This document shows, in pieces, positions 17,057-25,365 of a DNA stretch of 54,040 nucleotides (positions are counted from its first letter, which is position 1; the number at the start of each line of letters is the position of its first letter). The stretch comes from JAUSNA01 sp964568885 (GTDB lineage: Bacteria; Patescibacteriota; Microgenomatia; Levybacterales; GWA1-39-11). The notes under the pieces are model-generated. The model searched no databases, was not told where the DNA came from, and saw only the letters and a list, made by a program, of their open reading frames with translations. The DNA lies in contig CAZMSF010000006.1 in the NCBI GenBank assembly GCA_964568885.1, positions 1 to 54,040 on the forward strand, given 5' to 3'. Made by a program: the position numbers and the translations under genes.

Positions 17057-18304
17057 TTAAGATACGACTTCTTCTATCACCCCTAATACTTCTTTTGCTG
17101 CTTTATCCCACGTAAACTTTTTANNNNNNNNNNNNNNNNNNNNNNNNNNNNNNNNNNNNNNNNNNNNNNNNNNNNNNNNNNNNNNNNNNNNNNNNNNNNN
17201 NNNNNNNNNNNNNNNNNNNNNNNTTGCTGCTTTATCCCACGTAAACTTTTTATAATGACTAAGTCCCTTTTCCCTCATTTTGTCTCGCAAATTCGCATCA
17301 TTCAATACATTTTCTATGGTTTTCTTGATATCCTCAATACTTTCAGGGTCAAAATAAACCGCAGCGTCTCCCCCTGCTTCGGGAAGACTTGAAACGTTAC
17401 TCGTCGCAACGGGGCACCCGTACCTCATTGCCTCCAAAACCGGAAGACCAAATCCTTCATACAAGCTTGGCAGTACGAAAAGCTCAGCCTTTTTATAAAA
17501 GGTAGGCAAATCCTCGTCGGAAACATAATCGAGGAATAACACTCTATTTTCTACGTCAAATTTCTTTGGTGAATTGAGGATATCTTCATACAGCCATCCT
17601 TTTTTTCCTATCACAACCAGCTGATATTCTTCTTTTAATTGTTGTGGCAAACGAGAGAAAGCCTCTATGAGACGAGAGATATTTTTTCTCGGTTGCAGTG
17701 TTCCGACAAAAAGAACGAATTTTCCTGTTACACCAAACTTCTCAAGGTCGGTTGGGGCTTTATCCATAGATAATTCCTTCAGTCCCAGGTGAACAACTTT
17801 TACTTTCTCCGGGGCTGTTTTATAGAATTTAATTATATCATCTTTACTGCTTTGACTGATTGTAATTACTTTTGCAGCTTTTTTTACCGAATACTTTGTC
17901 CATTTTGTCAGCTGGTACAAATCGTTTTTTTTGAAAGTCTCGGGAAAATGAAGGTAGGACAAATCCATGACCGAAACGATTGTCGGAACCGGAGAAACGC
18001 GAGGCGCGTAATGGGTAAGAGTCAAAAAGACATCGGGTTTTTTTCTTGACGTCATAAGGTGAAAAGGAAGCCCGACTTGAGTCCAAAATTTTGAAGGTTT
18101 TACTATTCTATAGTTCCACCACGAAGTCTTATTAGGCAGGAAATCAAGCGGTTGGGACTTTAAGTAAATAACAAAATCATACTCTATTTCTCCCGCATCT
18201 CTTAGCTCATAAAGCTTTGTGAGTATTTGATACGCATACTCGGAAATTCCGACACGGCGGACAACATTTGCTTCATTTGCATCAATTCCAATTATTTTTT
18301 TCAT
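17057..18304 (-). CDS. GT4 family glycosyltransferase, interrupted by assembly gap
   Basis: A GT-B transferase with a start at ATG 18304 (MKKIIGIDANEANVVRRVGISEY). The longer open frame reaching 18397 is the shadow of the previous gene. The donor domain shows FVGTLQPRKNISRLI near 195 and E-x7-E in LYEGFGLPVLEAM near 275. Near the C-terminus a run of 100 N follows KKFTWDKAA, and the same nine residues recur after the gap. The 29 bp on both sides are identical, so the true gene is almost certainly continuous, ending KKFTWDKAAKEVLGVIEEVVS-stop, about 43 codons shorter than the sequence suggests. It resembles the WbaZ/MtfB-like mannosyltransferase group. Confidence 0.9.
   Translation of the reverse strand: MKKIIGIDANEANVVRRVGISEYAYQILTKLYELRDAGEIEYDFVIYLKSQPLDFLPNKTSWWNYRIVKPSKFWTQVGLPFHLMTSRKKPDVFLTLTHYAPRVSPVPTIVSVMDLSYLHFPETFKKNDLYQLTKWTKYSVKKAAKVITISQSSKDDIIKFYKTAPEKVKVVHLGLKELSMDKAPTDLEKFGVTGKFVLFVGTLQPRKNISRLIEAFSRLPQQLKEEYQLVVIGKKGWLYEDILNSPKKFDVENRVLFLDYVSDEDLPTFYKKAELFVLPSLYEGFGLPVLEAMRYGCPVATSNVSSLPEAGGDAAVYFDPESIEDIKKTIENVLNDANLRDKMREKGLSHYKKFTWDKAAXXXXXXXXXXXXXXXXXXXXXXXXXXXXXXXXXXKKFTWDKAAKEVLGVIEEVVS
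17095..17252. repeat. 29-bp direct repeat flanking the N run (artefact)
   Basis: Positions 17095-17123 and 17224-17252 carry the same 29 bases. The copies are 129 nt apart, a multiple of three, which is why the frame reads through. This is the pattern of two contig ends that overlap but were joined by N filler, not of a biological repeat. Confidence 0.9.
17124..17223. other. Assembly gap of 100 N
   Basis: Exactly 100 N, the conventional filler for a gap of unknown size. The flanks are identical over 29 bp, so the real gap length is probably negative and no sequence is missing. Confidence 0.97.
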
Positions 18305-18309
18305 AAAAA

Positions 18310-18840
18310 CTAAAATCCGGGGTAAACAACTTTTAATTTCAGTTTGTCGATATGCAATATCTCTTCCGCATCCGTTTTTGTCGACTCCGAGATACAAAAA
18401 ACAATATCGCTTTCTTTTGCCACCCAGGAAAGTTTTTTCTTTTGCACTTTAATGATTTTATCAGCAGTTTCACGAGGGTATTTGTAAACAATAAGGTCAT
18501 ACAAAATGGTCGCTTTTTTTGCTTTCTTTGCCGGTGGTTCCGTCCAATCGGAAGTTATAAAAATATCAACTGGACCGACAAATTTCTCAATTGGCGTAAG
18601 ATGCACTATGTTCCAAAGAATGTGAAGTGCGGTCGGAGGGAATCTGAATTTTTTTAGTGTGACATTTTTAAGTTTCGTCAAACTTATAACTTCCTGTGGT
18701 GGTGTTTGGCGCAAGGATGAGAAAAAAAGAATATATTCATTTTTTTCGTACTTAACCATCTCCTTCAGTAGCTGCAAAAGGTAATTTGCAACGCCTGTAT
18801 GTGAATACGCCAGTTGACTGACATCAATTCCAATCCTCAT
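18310..18840 (-). CDS. N-terminal-domain-only GT4 glycosyltransferase, probably a remnant
   Basis: A 176-residue protein matching only the acceptor half of a GT4 enzyme. It starts MRIGIDVSQLAYSHTGVANYL, has VDIFITSDWTEPP near 92 and ILYDLIVYKYP near 113, and ends VVYPGF-stop just where other GT4 proteins here enter the donor domain (compare IEVIYEGFDPL in the gene at 7789-8877). The E-x7-E donor half is absent, so transferase activity alone is unlikely. A complete GT4 gene starts 5 nt after the stop, and its own N-terminus is similar in plan. A deletion between tandem paralogues would explain this. It could instead be a functional partner subunit. No frameshifted donor domain is seen downstream. 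Confidence 0.7.
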   Translation of the reverse strand: MRIGIDVSQLAYSHTGVANYLLQLLKEMVKYEKNEYILFFSSLRQTPPQEVISLTKLKNVTLKKFRFPPTALHILWNIVHLTPIEKFVGPVDIFITSDWTEPPAKKAKKATILYDLIVYKYPRETADKIIKVQKKKLSWVAKESDIVFCISESTKTDAEEILHIDKLKLKVVYPGF

Positions 18841-18843
18841 ATT

Positions 18844-19740
18844 CTAATGTTTTAATTGTATGCTTCTCTCGTTTTTGTGCGCCAGATATCCCAAAAAGTG
18901 CATGAGTTCGATTATGATGGTAAGCTTCTGATATCTTCTCTTAAGCTGAAAGGATTCTTTTTCTCCTACCTGTTCGTTTTCCTTCTGTTTTTCTGGGTAC
19001 ACAAAAGGCACTGTAACCGAAACAACTCTCAATCCTTTCGCCAACGCTTTAACGACGGGAAAAAACTGCGCGTTTGAATATTCTTCAAGATTGAAAAGCT
19101 TGTGCTCGATAAGAGAATTGAATGGGTGTGCTTCATAGTGTGAAAGCAAAAATTTCAGCATTTTTTTGTCATTTCGGAATACACGAGCTCCGAAAAAGAC
19201 GTCAAGGTCATCCTGATGCGATGAGAGCAAGCCATTTGCCCGCAAAGCTTCGTTATACATCAAATTCCCTTCCACTTCGGATTCGAACATATAGTCAGGA
19301 TAGCTTTTCTTAAAAAGCGCTTCCTCTCTTTTTGGAATAACGACATCGGCATCCCCATGAAGAATTGGACTTACCATCACACTCATGCAGTCCGTTATCA
19401 ATGAAACTTTTTCGATTTCAGTCATAACAATCGCCTTGATTCCTTCAATTTTTGAGGCTTCAAAAATAGCTTTTCTTCTATTTGGTGACCGTTTGGGAAC
19501 TTTTGACTGAAAAAGTTTTACCCCGGGGATTTTTTTAAGTTCTGCGACAAATGTCTTTGCACTTCCTCCATCAACCAAGACAACTCTATGACCGACTCCT
19601 ACCGCAAACCGTACCGAATACAAAATCAGATCTCCCCTTATTTTATCAGTATGCTTAATGCTTTTAAGCGGTCCACCGTACCATTTCGGCTGATAGGTTA
19701 TCCCCACGACAGCAATTTCTGTCGCTATATTATTGTCCAT
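18844..19740 (-). CDS. GT-A-like putative glycosyltransferase, unassigned
   Basis: About 298 residues from ATG 19740 (MDNNIATEIAVVGITYQPKW). A TTG at 19842 would add 34 residues and overlap the upstream gene, so I prefer the ATG. The plan looks like a nucleotide-diphospho-sugar transferase: a beta strand IAVVGITY, GHRVVLVDGGSA near 52, then AIVMTEIEK near 100 and HGDADVVIPKREEA near 125, which recalls the GDAD-plus-basic pattern of GT81-like enzymes. FFGARVFRN near 185 may be the acceptor side. No membrane segment is seen. I cannot name a family with confidence. It lies between the SDR epimerase and the truncated GT4, inside the glycan operon. Confidence 0.6.
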   Translation of the reverse strand: MDNNIATEIAVVGITYQPKWYGGPLKSIKHTDKIRGDLILYSVRFAVGVGHRVVLVDGGSAKTFVAELKKIPGVKLFQSKVPKRSPNRRKAIFEASKIEGIKAIVMTEIEKVSLITDCMSVMVSPILHGDADVVIPKREEALFKKSYPDYMFESEVEGNLMYNEALRANGLLSSHQDDLDVFFGARVFRNDKKMLKFLLSHYEAHPFNSLIEHKLFNLEEYSNAQFFPVVKALAKGLRVVSVTVPFVYPEKQKENEQVGEKESFQLKRRYQKLTIIIELMHFLGYLAHKNERSIQLKH

Positions 19741-19820
19741 ATACCAATAATACCCTTTTTTGAAGGGTAAAGAAAAGCGCAAGAATGTTTCGGGAATTGC
19801 GGCAAAATACCAATTGTTGG

Positions 19821-20843
19821 TTAAATTAATTTTTTCTTCCAAACAAGCGGTGTGTCTTTGTTGTCAAGCTCCAAGTTATCCAAATACTTAAATTTCTTCG
19901 GACCCTGCTCTTTTGCCCATGCTATCATTTTTCTAACCCCTTCCTCAAGTGTAACCGTAGTTTTGTAACCCAATACTTCTTCCGCTCTTTTTACCGTACA
20001 CCACGCGTCAACTACTTCTTTTGGACGAATGGGCAAGTTCTTGGGAACCAAATGCTTTGGTACTTTACCACCGGGAAAAAATTGCCGCAAAACAATTTCC
20101 GACAATTGCTTTATTGTGTATTCTTGAGTAGGACCGATGTTAAAAATTTGATTATCCGCTTTTGAAAAAAGTCCTGCCTTCAATATGTAGGGGGTAAAAT
20201 CATCGATATAAGAAAATGCTCTTTTTTGATTTCCTTTTCCATATATATAGTAGTTCTTATTATTGAGAAGACAATTGATGAAAATTGCAATTACATTTCT
20301 ATAGGGATCGGCCATATTCTGGCGAGGTCCATATACATTATGGGGACGAATGATGACATATTTGAATTTATGGACTTCACTCAATATTATCGTCGCATCC
20401 TCCATAGCGGCTTTTGAGATTCCGTAAATATCATCAGGTCTCTTTGGCATTTTCTCATCGAAAGGAGTTTTTTGACTTCCATAGACACTCATGGAGCTTG
20501 TGACAACTATTTTTTTCATTCCGTTTTTGATACACGGAACAAGAAGATTCAGATATGCAAAATAATTACGCTCCGTACAATTAATTGGCGTGAATTGACT
20601 TCTCCCCTCGGTCGCATCCGCCGCCAAATGGAAAACCAATTCGGGTTTGATTTTTGTAATGACTTCTTCGGTCCTCTTCTTATTCCGAAGGTCGAGTTTC
20701 ATAAAGGTACTTTTCGAGTTAAGATTTTCTCTATATCCCCCTGAAAGATCATCCACTGCATACACATCGTGACCTTTATCAACGAGCGCATCGACGAGAT
20801 GGCTCCCCATAAATCCTGCCGCTCCCGTTACAAGTACTTTCAT
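19821..20843 (-). CDS. NAD-dependent epimerase/dehydratase (extended SDR)
   Basis: A 340-residue nucleotide-sugar SDR. The Rossmann signature GAAGFMG has Gly at 7, 10 and 13, followed by VYAVDDLSGG near 32. Catalytic residues are visible as the Ser-rich VVTSSMSVYG and Y-G-I-S-K (the Y-x3-K pair) near 142-146. IRPHNVYGPRQ near 165 and the C-terminal RPKEVVDAW are typical of UDP-glucose/UDP-GlcNAc 4-epimerase relatives. It lies 16 nt downstream of the DegT-fold enzyme, so the two probably act on the same nucleotide sugar. Whether it is an epimerase, reductase or dehydratase cannot be decided from sequence alone. Confidence 0.88.
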   Translation of the reverse strand: MKVLVTGAAGFMGSHLVDALVDKGHDVYAVDDLSGGYRENLNSKSTFMKLDLRNKKRTEEVITKIKPELVFHLAADATEGRSQFTPINCTERNYFAYLNLLVPCIKNGMKKIVVTSSMSVYGSQKTPFDEKMPKRPDDIYGISKAAMEDATIILSEVHKFKYVIIRPHNVYGPRQNMADPYRNVIAIFINCLLNNKNYYIYGKGNQKRAFSYIDDFTPYILKAGLFSKADNQIFNIGPTQEYTIKQLSEIVLRQFFPGGKVPKHLVPKNLPIRPKEVVDAWCTVKRAEEVLGYKTTVTLEEGVRKMIAWAKEQGPKKFKYLDNLELDNKDTPLVWKKKLI

Positions 20844-20859
20844 AATGAGTTTTTAAAAC

Positions 20860-22029
20860 TTACGAAAAAATTCGTTTAATCTCTTTAATCTCTTTTTGTG
20901 TTAGCTCCGGATTGTTTCCAAAATATAACCCTTGGGCATGGACAAGCCGGGCATTCTTAATTTCATCGGAAAAATCCGAAACATACTTCGTAAAAAAAGG
21001 CTGTTGGGTTATATCTCCCCCAACAATAGGCCGTATTTCTAATTTTCCGTTACATTTTTCGACCAATTCATCCCGTATCTCCCGCGTTTTACAGATTACG
21101 GGTATCGCAAAATTGGATACCAAATCGATATGATTATACCGTATCGGAAAATATTTGTCTTTTGAGTAGATGAAGTCGGAAAGTTCCAAGAAATTCTTGT
21201 TTCGTTTTTTGATAATCTCATCGAGGTACTTTATCTGTGTGTTGCCGATAAATCCGTTTATTTCTGTCGGACGCAGGTTAAATCCCAAATCATAAAAAGT
21301 GTATCGTGAATAAAAAGTTGAATTGACCCGGAATTTATCGCGCATCCGAAGCTGCCGTTTTTCAGTTAGATTTCTATCCCAGCCATGAGCACGTACAATT
21401 CGCAATTGTGCAGCAAGGGTACTATTATCAGTCAGAACAGCACCTCCTTCGATTGTTGACATATGATGACCGACATAAAATGAGAATGTTGCAGCCAAAC
21501 CGAAATTACCTAGCTTCCTTCCTTTATATATAGTGCCTAAGGCTTCACAATTATCCTCTGCAAGAACTATCTTTTGTTTGTCGCACACCTTCTTTATCTC
21601 ATCTATGTCATGCGTAAAACCAAGCAGATTTGTTAGGAAAAGCATTTTTATTTTGTGTTTTCTCAGAGTCCGGTTTAATTTTCTGCTTGAGATATTAAGC
21701 GTGTCTATCTCAACATCGATTGGAACGGCTTCCAAACCAAGTTGTATTAACGGCATCACATTTGTTGACCACGTGAGAGATGAGAATCCCACCTTGTCGC
21801 CCCTTTTGATTTTTCCGGTATTAAGCAGTGCCTGAATCAATGCTAAATTTGCAGAACTTCCGCTATTTACAAACACGCAATACTTTCTCCCCTGAAAGCG
21901 GGCAAATTTCTTCTCAAACTTTTCACACTCTTTTCCAAAACTTAACTGTTGAGCCCCGGCTATAAATTTTACTAACTTCTCTTTTGTCTCCTTCTCTTTA
22001 TAGAATGTTGATTTGATAAGCTTTATCAT
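20860..22029 (-). CDS. DegT/DnrJ-fold sugar 3-dehydratase-like enzyme (His replaces PLP Lys)
   Basis: A fold-type I PLP enzyme of about 389 residues from ATG 22029. The frame could extend three codons to a TTG. The family pattern is clear: FVNSGSSANLAL near 55, LAEDNCEALGT near 155, and the cofactor segment SFYVGHHMSTIEGG near 180. Aminotransferases carry Lys at this last site. The HH form is characteristic of the deoxysugar 3-dehydratases ColD and RfbH/DdhC, which use PMP to remove the C3 hydroxyl. The cysteines that bind [2Fe-2S] in RfbH are not seen, and the length is close to ColD (about 388). With the GDP-mannose enzyme nearby, a 3-deoxy GDP-hexose is plausible. No 4,6-dehydratase was found in the window. 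Confidence 0.85.
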   Translation of the reverse strand: MIKLIKSTFYKEKETKEKLVKFIAGAQQLSFGKECEKFEKKFARFQGRKYCVFVNSGSSANLALIQALLNTGKIKRGDKVGFSSLTWSTNVMPLIQLGLEAVPIDVEIDTLNISSRKLNRTLRKHKIKMLFLTNLLGFTHDIDEIKKVCDKQKIVLAEDNCEALGTIYKGRKLGNFGLAATFSFYVGHHMSTIEGGAVLTDNSTLAAQLRIVRAHGWDRNLTEKRQLRMRDKFRVNSTFYSRYTFYDLGFNLRPTEINGFIGNTQIKYLDEIIKKRNKNFLELSDFIYSKDKYFPIRYNHIDLVSNFAIPVICKTREIRDELVEKCNGKLEIRPIVGGDITQQPFFTKYVSDFSDEIKNARLVHAQGLYFGNNPELTQKEIKEIKRIFS

Positions 22030-22067
22030 TTGATGCAATTTAGAACAGCTAACGGGGCAGAAAAAAT

Positions 22068-23114
22068 CTATTTCCTTATCTTTCTTACTTTTTTAGAAAT
22101 GTTTGAATATCTCTTCTCTCCGATAAAGTCATTGATAACATCTTTGTAATTTGTCATTTCCTTAGGGCGCATTTTTAACTCATACATAAGTTGAAAAGTG
22201 CCTGCGGCGAAGAAATAGTATGTCCACCTGGCAAAATTTTCGGCTATATATTGCTGATTGGTAACTATCAAAAATGGAGTAATCAGAAGCAGAACTAAAG
22301 AATACAAAAACGACACAGAACTGTCGAGCCTGTTAATAATGATAAGAAGAACCCAAAACATTACAAAAAGAAAAAATGATGTAGTTGACATCGAAGGCAA
22401 AAAAACCAGACTTAATAAGAGCATGAATGTAAATATTTGCTGAAAAAAAGGATATTTTTTCTTAATGATCCTTTTTCTTATCGAAATCAGGAATGAATAG
22501 AACACCAAAGGAAGCAGAAACGGCAAGGAAGAAATGAAAAAACTAAAACTCTGGTATGAGTAGGCTATTTTTTTAAAAGAAAATACGAATAATTCTTTTT
22601 TGTTACGGAACAACTCGCTTTTTGAATAAGCATACTTAGCCATCACCGACGGCTCGAAATAACTGAGTGCTACAGCGTCACCCTTCTCCCCTTTAGTTGA
22701 TTCTATTTCAAAAAGATATGACTTGTTCTCAGAATTAGGAATTCGGGGAAACCCAAAAGTGAAGAGTCCGTTTGGCTGAAATTGGTCGACTTTATACTTT
22801 CCTTCGTAGTACCAGGAATCATTATTCGACTCCTTTATCCTAAAGATGACAATATCATTGTTGATTCTGCCGAATGTATTGAATCTTACGGCAACAATTC
22901 CCAAATTGTTCTCTTTAGATTTGAATTGGCCCGATACCTTTTCATGAACATGAATTTCGTTACCATTGAATGGGCGAAATATCCCTTTGCTATAATTCGA
23001 TGACATGACAAGTAACGGACTGTCGTTATTCAAGACAACCGGAGCCGCTATCCAAAACCCCAGAAGCAATACGGGGAGTATAAAAAGAAAAAAAATGCGT
23101 CCTATTATTTTCAT
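22068..23114 (-). CDS. Membrane protein with extracytoplasmic beta-rich domain
   Basis: A 348-residue protein. A first membrane segment (about 7-27) is followed by a probably beta-sandwich ectodomain (about 40-160, with the pattern GIVAVRFNTFGRINND and SYLFEIESTKG) and about six membrane segments (about 190-310), then a basic tail. The ectodomain resembles the carbohydrate-binding-like domains attached to bacterial GT-C proteins, but this is family-level resemblance only. Its ATG overlaps the stop of the 747-residue protein by 4 nt, so the two are probably made together. The protein at 33791-34711 has the same plan and the same position after a giant membrane protein. Confidence 0.7.
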   Translation of the reverse strand: MKIIGRIFFLFILPVLLLGFWIAAPVVLNNDSPLLVMSSNYSKGIFRPFNGNEIHVHEKVSGQFKSKENNLGIVAVRFNTFGRINNDIVIFRIKESNNDSWYYEGKYKVDQFQPNGLFTFGFPRIPNSENKSYLFEIESTKGEKGDAVALSYFEPSVMAKYAYSKSELFRNKKELFVFSFKKIAYSYQSFSFFISSLPFLLPLVFYSFLISIRKRIIKKKYPFFQQIFTFMLLLSLVFLPSMSTTSFFLFVMFWVLLIIINRLDSSVSFLYSLVLLLITPFLIVTNQQYIAENFARWTYYFFAAGTFQLMYELKMRPKEMTNYKDVINDFIGEKRYSNISKKVRKIRK

Positions 23115-25354
23115 TGTTTAAATTTTTCCTTAAGCGAATCAAACTCCTGAACACCAACTAATATAACAACAACGGCGCCTGTAATCAATGAAATCACAAT
23201 CATCCAAGAAAAGTAAATCTGCTTGTCGTACGTTATGACCGCATATAGATAATCATTGTCATAAACACTATCCGCATATTTATCCGGCATTATGTACCAC
23301 ATATTGTTTAACAAGTTGGATTTAAAATGCGCATTTTCAGACAAGGACTGCCTTAATAAATAGGTACCATCACCAATAGACATGGGAGGAATGGAAATTT
23401 GACATCTCTTATTATTTGTAATCGAATAAGAATTCTCATTGATACACTTCTCCTTCTCAAATTCCCCTTTTGTTATCCATCTTAAATGCCAGTTCCTATT
23501 GAAGGACTGATTAAGTTGAAGCACAAATGGACTGGTATCAGCCAGTTTGACTTTTAAGAATATTTTTGTACCGTTCAGAGGCGAAGCCTTGTATTCCACC
23601 TCGGGAGATTGTCCTATGCTCATTTTCTCATCAGTAAAAACCGGCCTCTCATGTATGTTGACACTTTCCCCAAATATATCTTGGCCACGTACCAATTTTA
23701 AAGGAGCGTAGAGGAAGAAATCATAATTATCCTTCTCCAAAAAGGAATAATGGCTGAAATTCACATTTTCCTGTCTATTGAGATTATTATCGCGTGCTAT
23801 GATTTTTTTGATTTCGGTAATTCTCTGTATGTCTTTTTCACCCGTCAAAGGTCCCCCCGGCCCTTTCTTTACCACGATATCTTTAGCAAGAATAACATTT
23901 TTGAGATTATGTGTTATACGTAGGTTTCCTAAATTTGTTGCTGACAGAAGTTTTTTTGATAAGTTAAACTCTTCACCGGAAATGAATCTGGGATTATCAT
24001 AAGAAATCGGGCGGTAAAATATTCCGGAATTTATGCACTGGGTAGGTATATTTCTCCCGTTCATGTATTCTGCCCTCCAGCAAATTCCGGGAATGTAAGA
24101 AGTTGCCTCAGGAAAACCGAAAGAATTGACCAAAAAGCTACTTTTATATGCCGTTGGAAGTTGTGACATATCAAATTTCTGTAATTTCATATCCTGCAGA
24201 TTGAGAAGTGGTGAAATTGCAATTGCCAGGTATATAAATACGACAAATGTATAAATTTTCCGGCGCACTATCAGAAGATTGGATAAAAGAAGTAGGGGAA
24301 TTAGTGAGATATAAAGAGCCCATACGGGTGCGTTCGTTATAAAAGGGAATAGCTTTAGGATAACCGGGTATATATGACTTCCCGTAATATTGTAAAGACC
24401 ATAAAGAGAAATGCCCAAAAGAGAAAGAGAAATTAGGAAAAGCTGTAAGGAGGTCTTTTTTGCCGAGTTTTGCTTTACCAACAAAAGCAACAGTAAAACA
24501 AACATGAAAATGCCGCACAAAGCATACGGGATGTTGTCATATAGAACCAAATCGAATGATTGCATGAGGTTGAACGCGTTGGCCATTGATACACTTGCCG
24601 CACTTTCCTTAAATAGGGCACCGTAATAAAAAACGGTATCGGAATTCTCAATCCTCTGGGAAATAAAAGAGAAAATTGACGGCATGAACATCAGGACATA
24701 TGTTATGAGAAGAATTGGTACGCGCTTTCTAAAAAGAAGATGCCATTCTTTTCTAAAGAGATAAAGGCAAAAAGCCAATATAACTATTAATGCAATTTCC
24801 ACAAATCTTATATATACGATGACAATAAATAGAGAAAGTATGTTCAAAAAAAGGAATTTTGCTATCTTTTCCTTTTTTGTTAAATACGCATGGAAGGAAA
24901 AGATGAAAAGCGGTATCCCGGCCATAATGATAGAGAATCCTTGAAGACTGAATGACAATGGATTGAAGGCGTAAAGAAGCGATAGTAGATATCTTCGCCC
25001 TCTTTCCTTTTCAAAAATTCCGGAGAATAAATAGAATGAGATGAATGAAAAGATGTACCCGCTCAAGATGAATAATATCTGTGAGAGTGAACTTCCGAAA
25101 TATTTAAATAGTACAAAGGAATAAGAGGCAGTTATTATTTTCGAATAGCTCAGCATACCGCTATCAAAACCGGAGTAATAATCAAAATTGGAAAAAGTAA
25201 GTAATTGGGCATATAGCGCATGAAGAGATTCAACGGGAGTCCTATACCAATAGGACGCGTCTTGATGCATCCAAAGTCCGGATTTCAATAGAAAGAGATT
25301 GCTTACCAAAAGTAAGGCAAGAAAGCCCAGGATTTTCATTGATGTTGCTTTCAT
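23111..25354 (-). CDS. Giant multi-pass GT-C/YfhO-like membrane protein
   Basis: A 747-residue protein with about 11-12 N-terminal membrane segments (about 7-385), a long extracytoplasmic domain (about 390-710) and a final C-terminal membrane segment. The first outer loop contains WMHQDASYW near residue 28, an acidic loop expected for GT-C catalysis. The ectodomain carries LQLNQSFNRNWHLRW near 610, matching the N-x-S-[FY]-[DN]-x-N-W motif of the two other giant proteins here. The architecture resembles YfhO and AftD-like proteins that work with lipid-phosphate sugars. Alternative start: Met6. It forms a pair with the 348-residue membrane protein downstream and lies 12 nt after a methyltransferase gene. 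Confidence 0.72.
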   Translation of the reverse strand: MKATSMKILGFLALLLVSNLFLLKSGLWMHQDASYWYRTPVESLHALYAQLLTFSNFDYYSGFDSGMLSYSKIITASYSFVLFKYFGSSLSQILFILSGYIFSFISFYLFSGIFEKERGRRYLLSLLYAFNPLSFSLQGFSIIMAGIPLFIFSFHAYLTKKEKIAKFLFLNILSLFIVIVYIRFVEIALIVILAFCLYLFRKEWHLLFRKRVPILLITYVLMFMPSIFSFISQRIENSDTVFYYGALFKESAASVSMANAFNLMQSFDLVLYDNIPYALCGIFMFVLLLLLLVKQNSAKKTSLQLFLISLSLLGISLYGLYNITGSHIYPVILKLFPFITNAPVWALYISLIPLLLLSNLLIVRRKIYTFVVFIYLAIAISPLLNLQDMKLQKFDMSQLPTAYKSSFLVNSFGFPEATSYIPGICWRAEYMNGRNIPTQCINSGIFYRPISYDNPRFISGEEFNLSKKLLSATNLGNLRITHNLKNVILAKDIVVKKGPGGPLTGEKDIQRITEIKKIIARDNNLNRQENVNFSHYSFLEKDNYDFFLYAPLKLVRGQDIFGESVNIHERPVFTDEKMSIGQSPEVEYKASPLNGTKIFLKVKLADTSPFVLQLNQSFNRNWHLRWITKGEFEKEKCINENSYSITNNKRCQISIPPMSIGDGTYLLRQSLSENAHFKSNLLNNMWYIMPDKYADSVYDNDYLYAVITYDKQIYFSWMIVISLITGAVVVILVGVQEFDSLKEKFKQ

Positions 25355-25365
25355 GCGAGTTCTTA

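Noticed and set aside
17095..17252. 29-bp repeat as a mobile-element target duplication or a C-terminal protein repeat
   Set aside because: It abuts a 100-N filler and merging the copies gives a normal protein end, so contig overlap is the simpler reading.
18305..18397. 31-residue N-terminal extension of the gapped GT4
   Set aside because: It overlaps the end of the truncated GT4 in another frame and precedes the natural MKKIIGIDANEAN start, which matches other GT4 N-termini.
19741..19842. TTG-initiated extension of the GT-A-like protein
   Set aside because: It overlaps the upstream epimerase gene, uses a TTG start, and adds residues before the first beta strand without any motif.
22030..22038. 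TTG start giving MHQ before MIKLIKS in the DegT-fold enzyme
   Set aside because: The ATG three codons later is the more usual start and loses nothing conserved.
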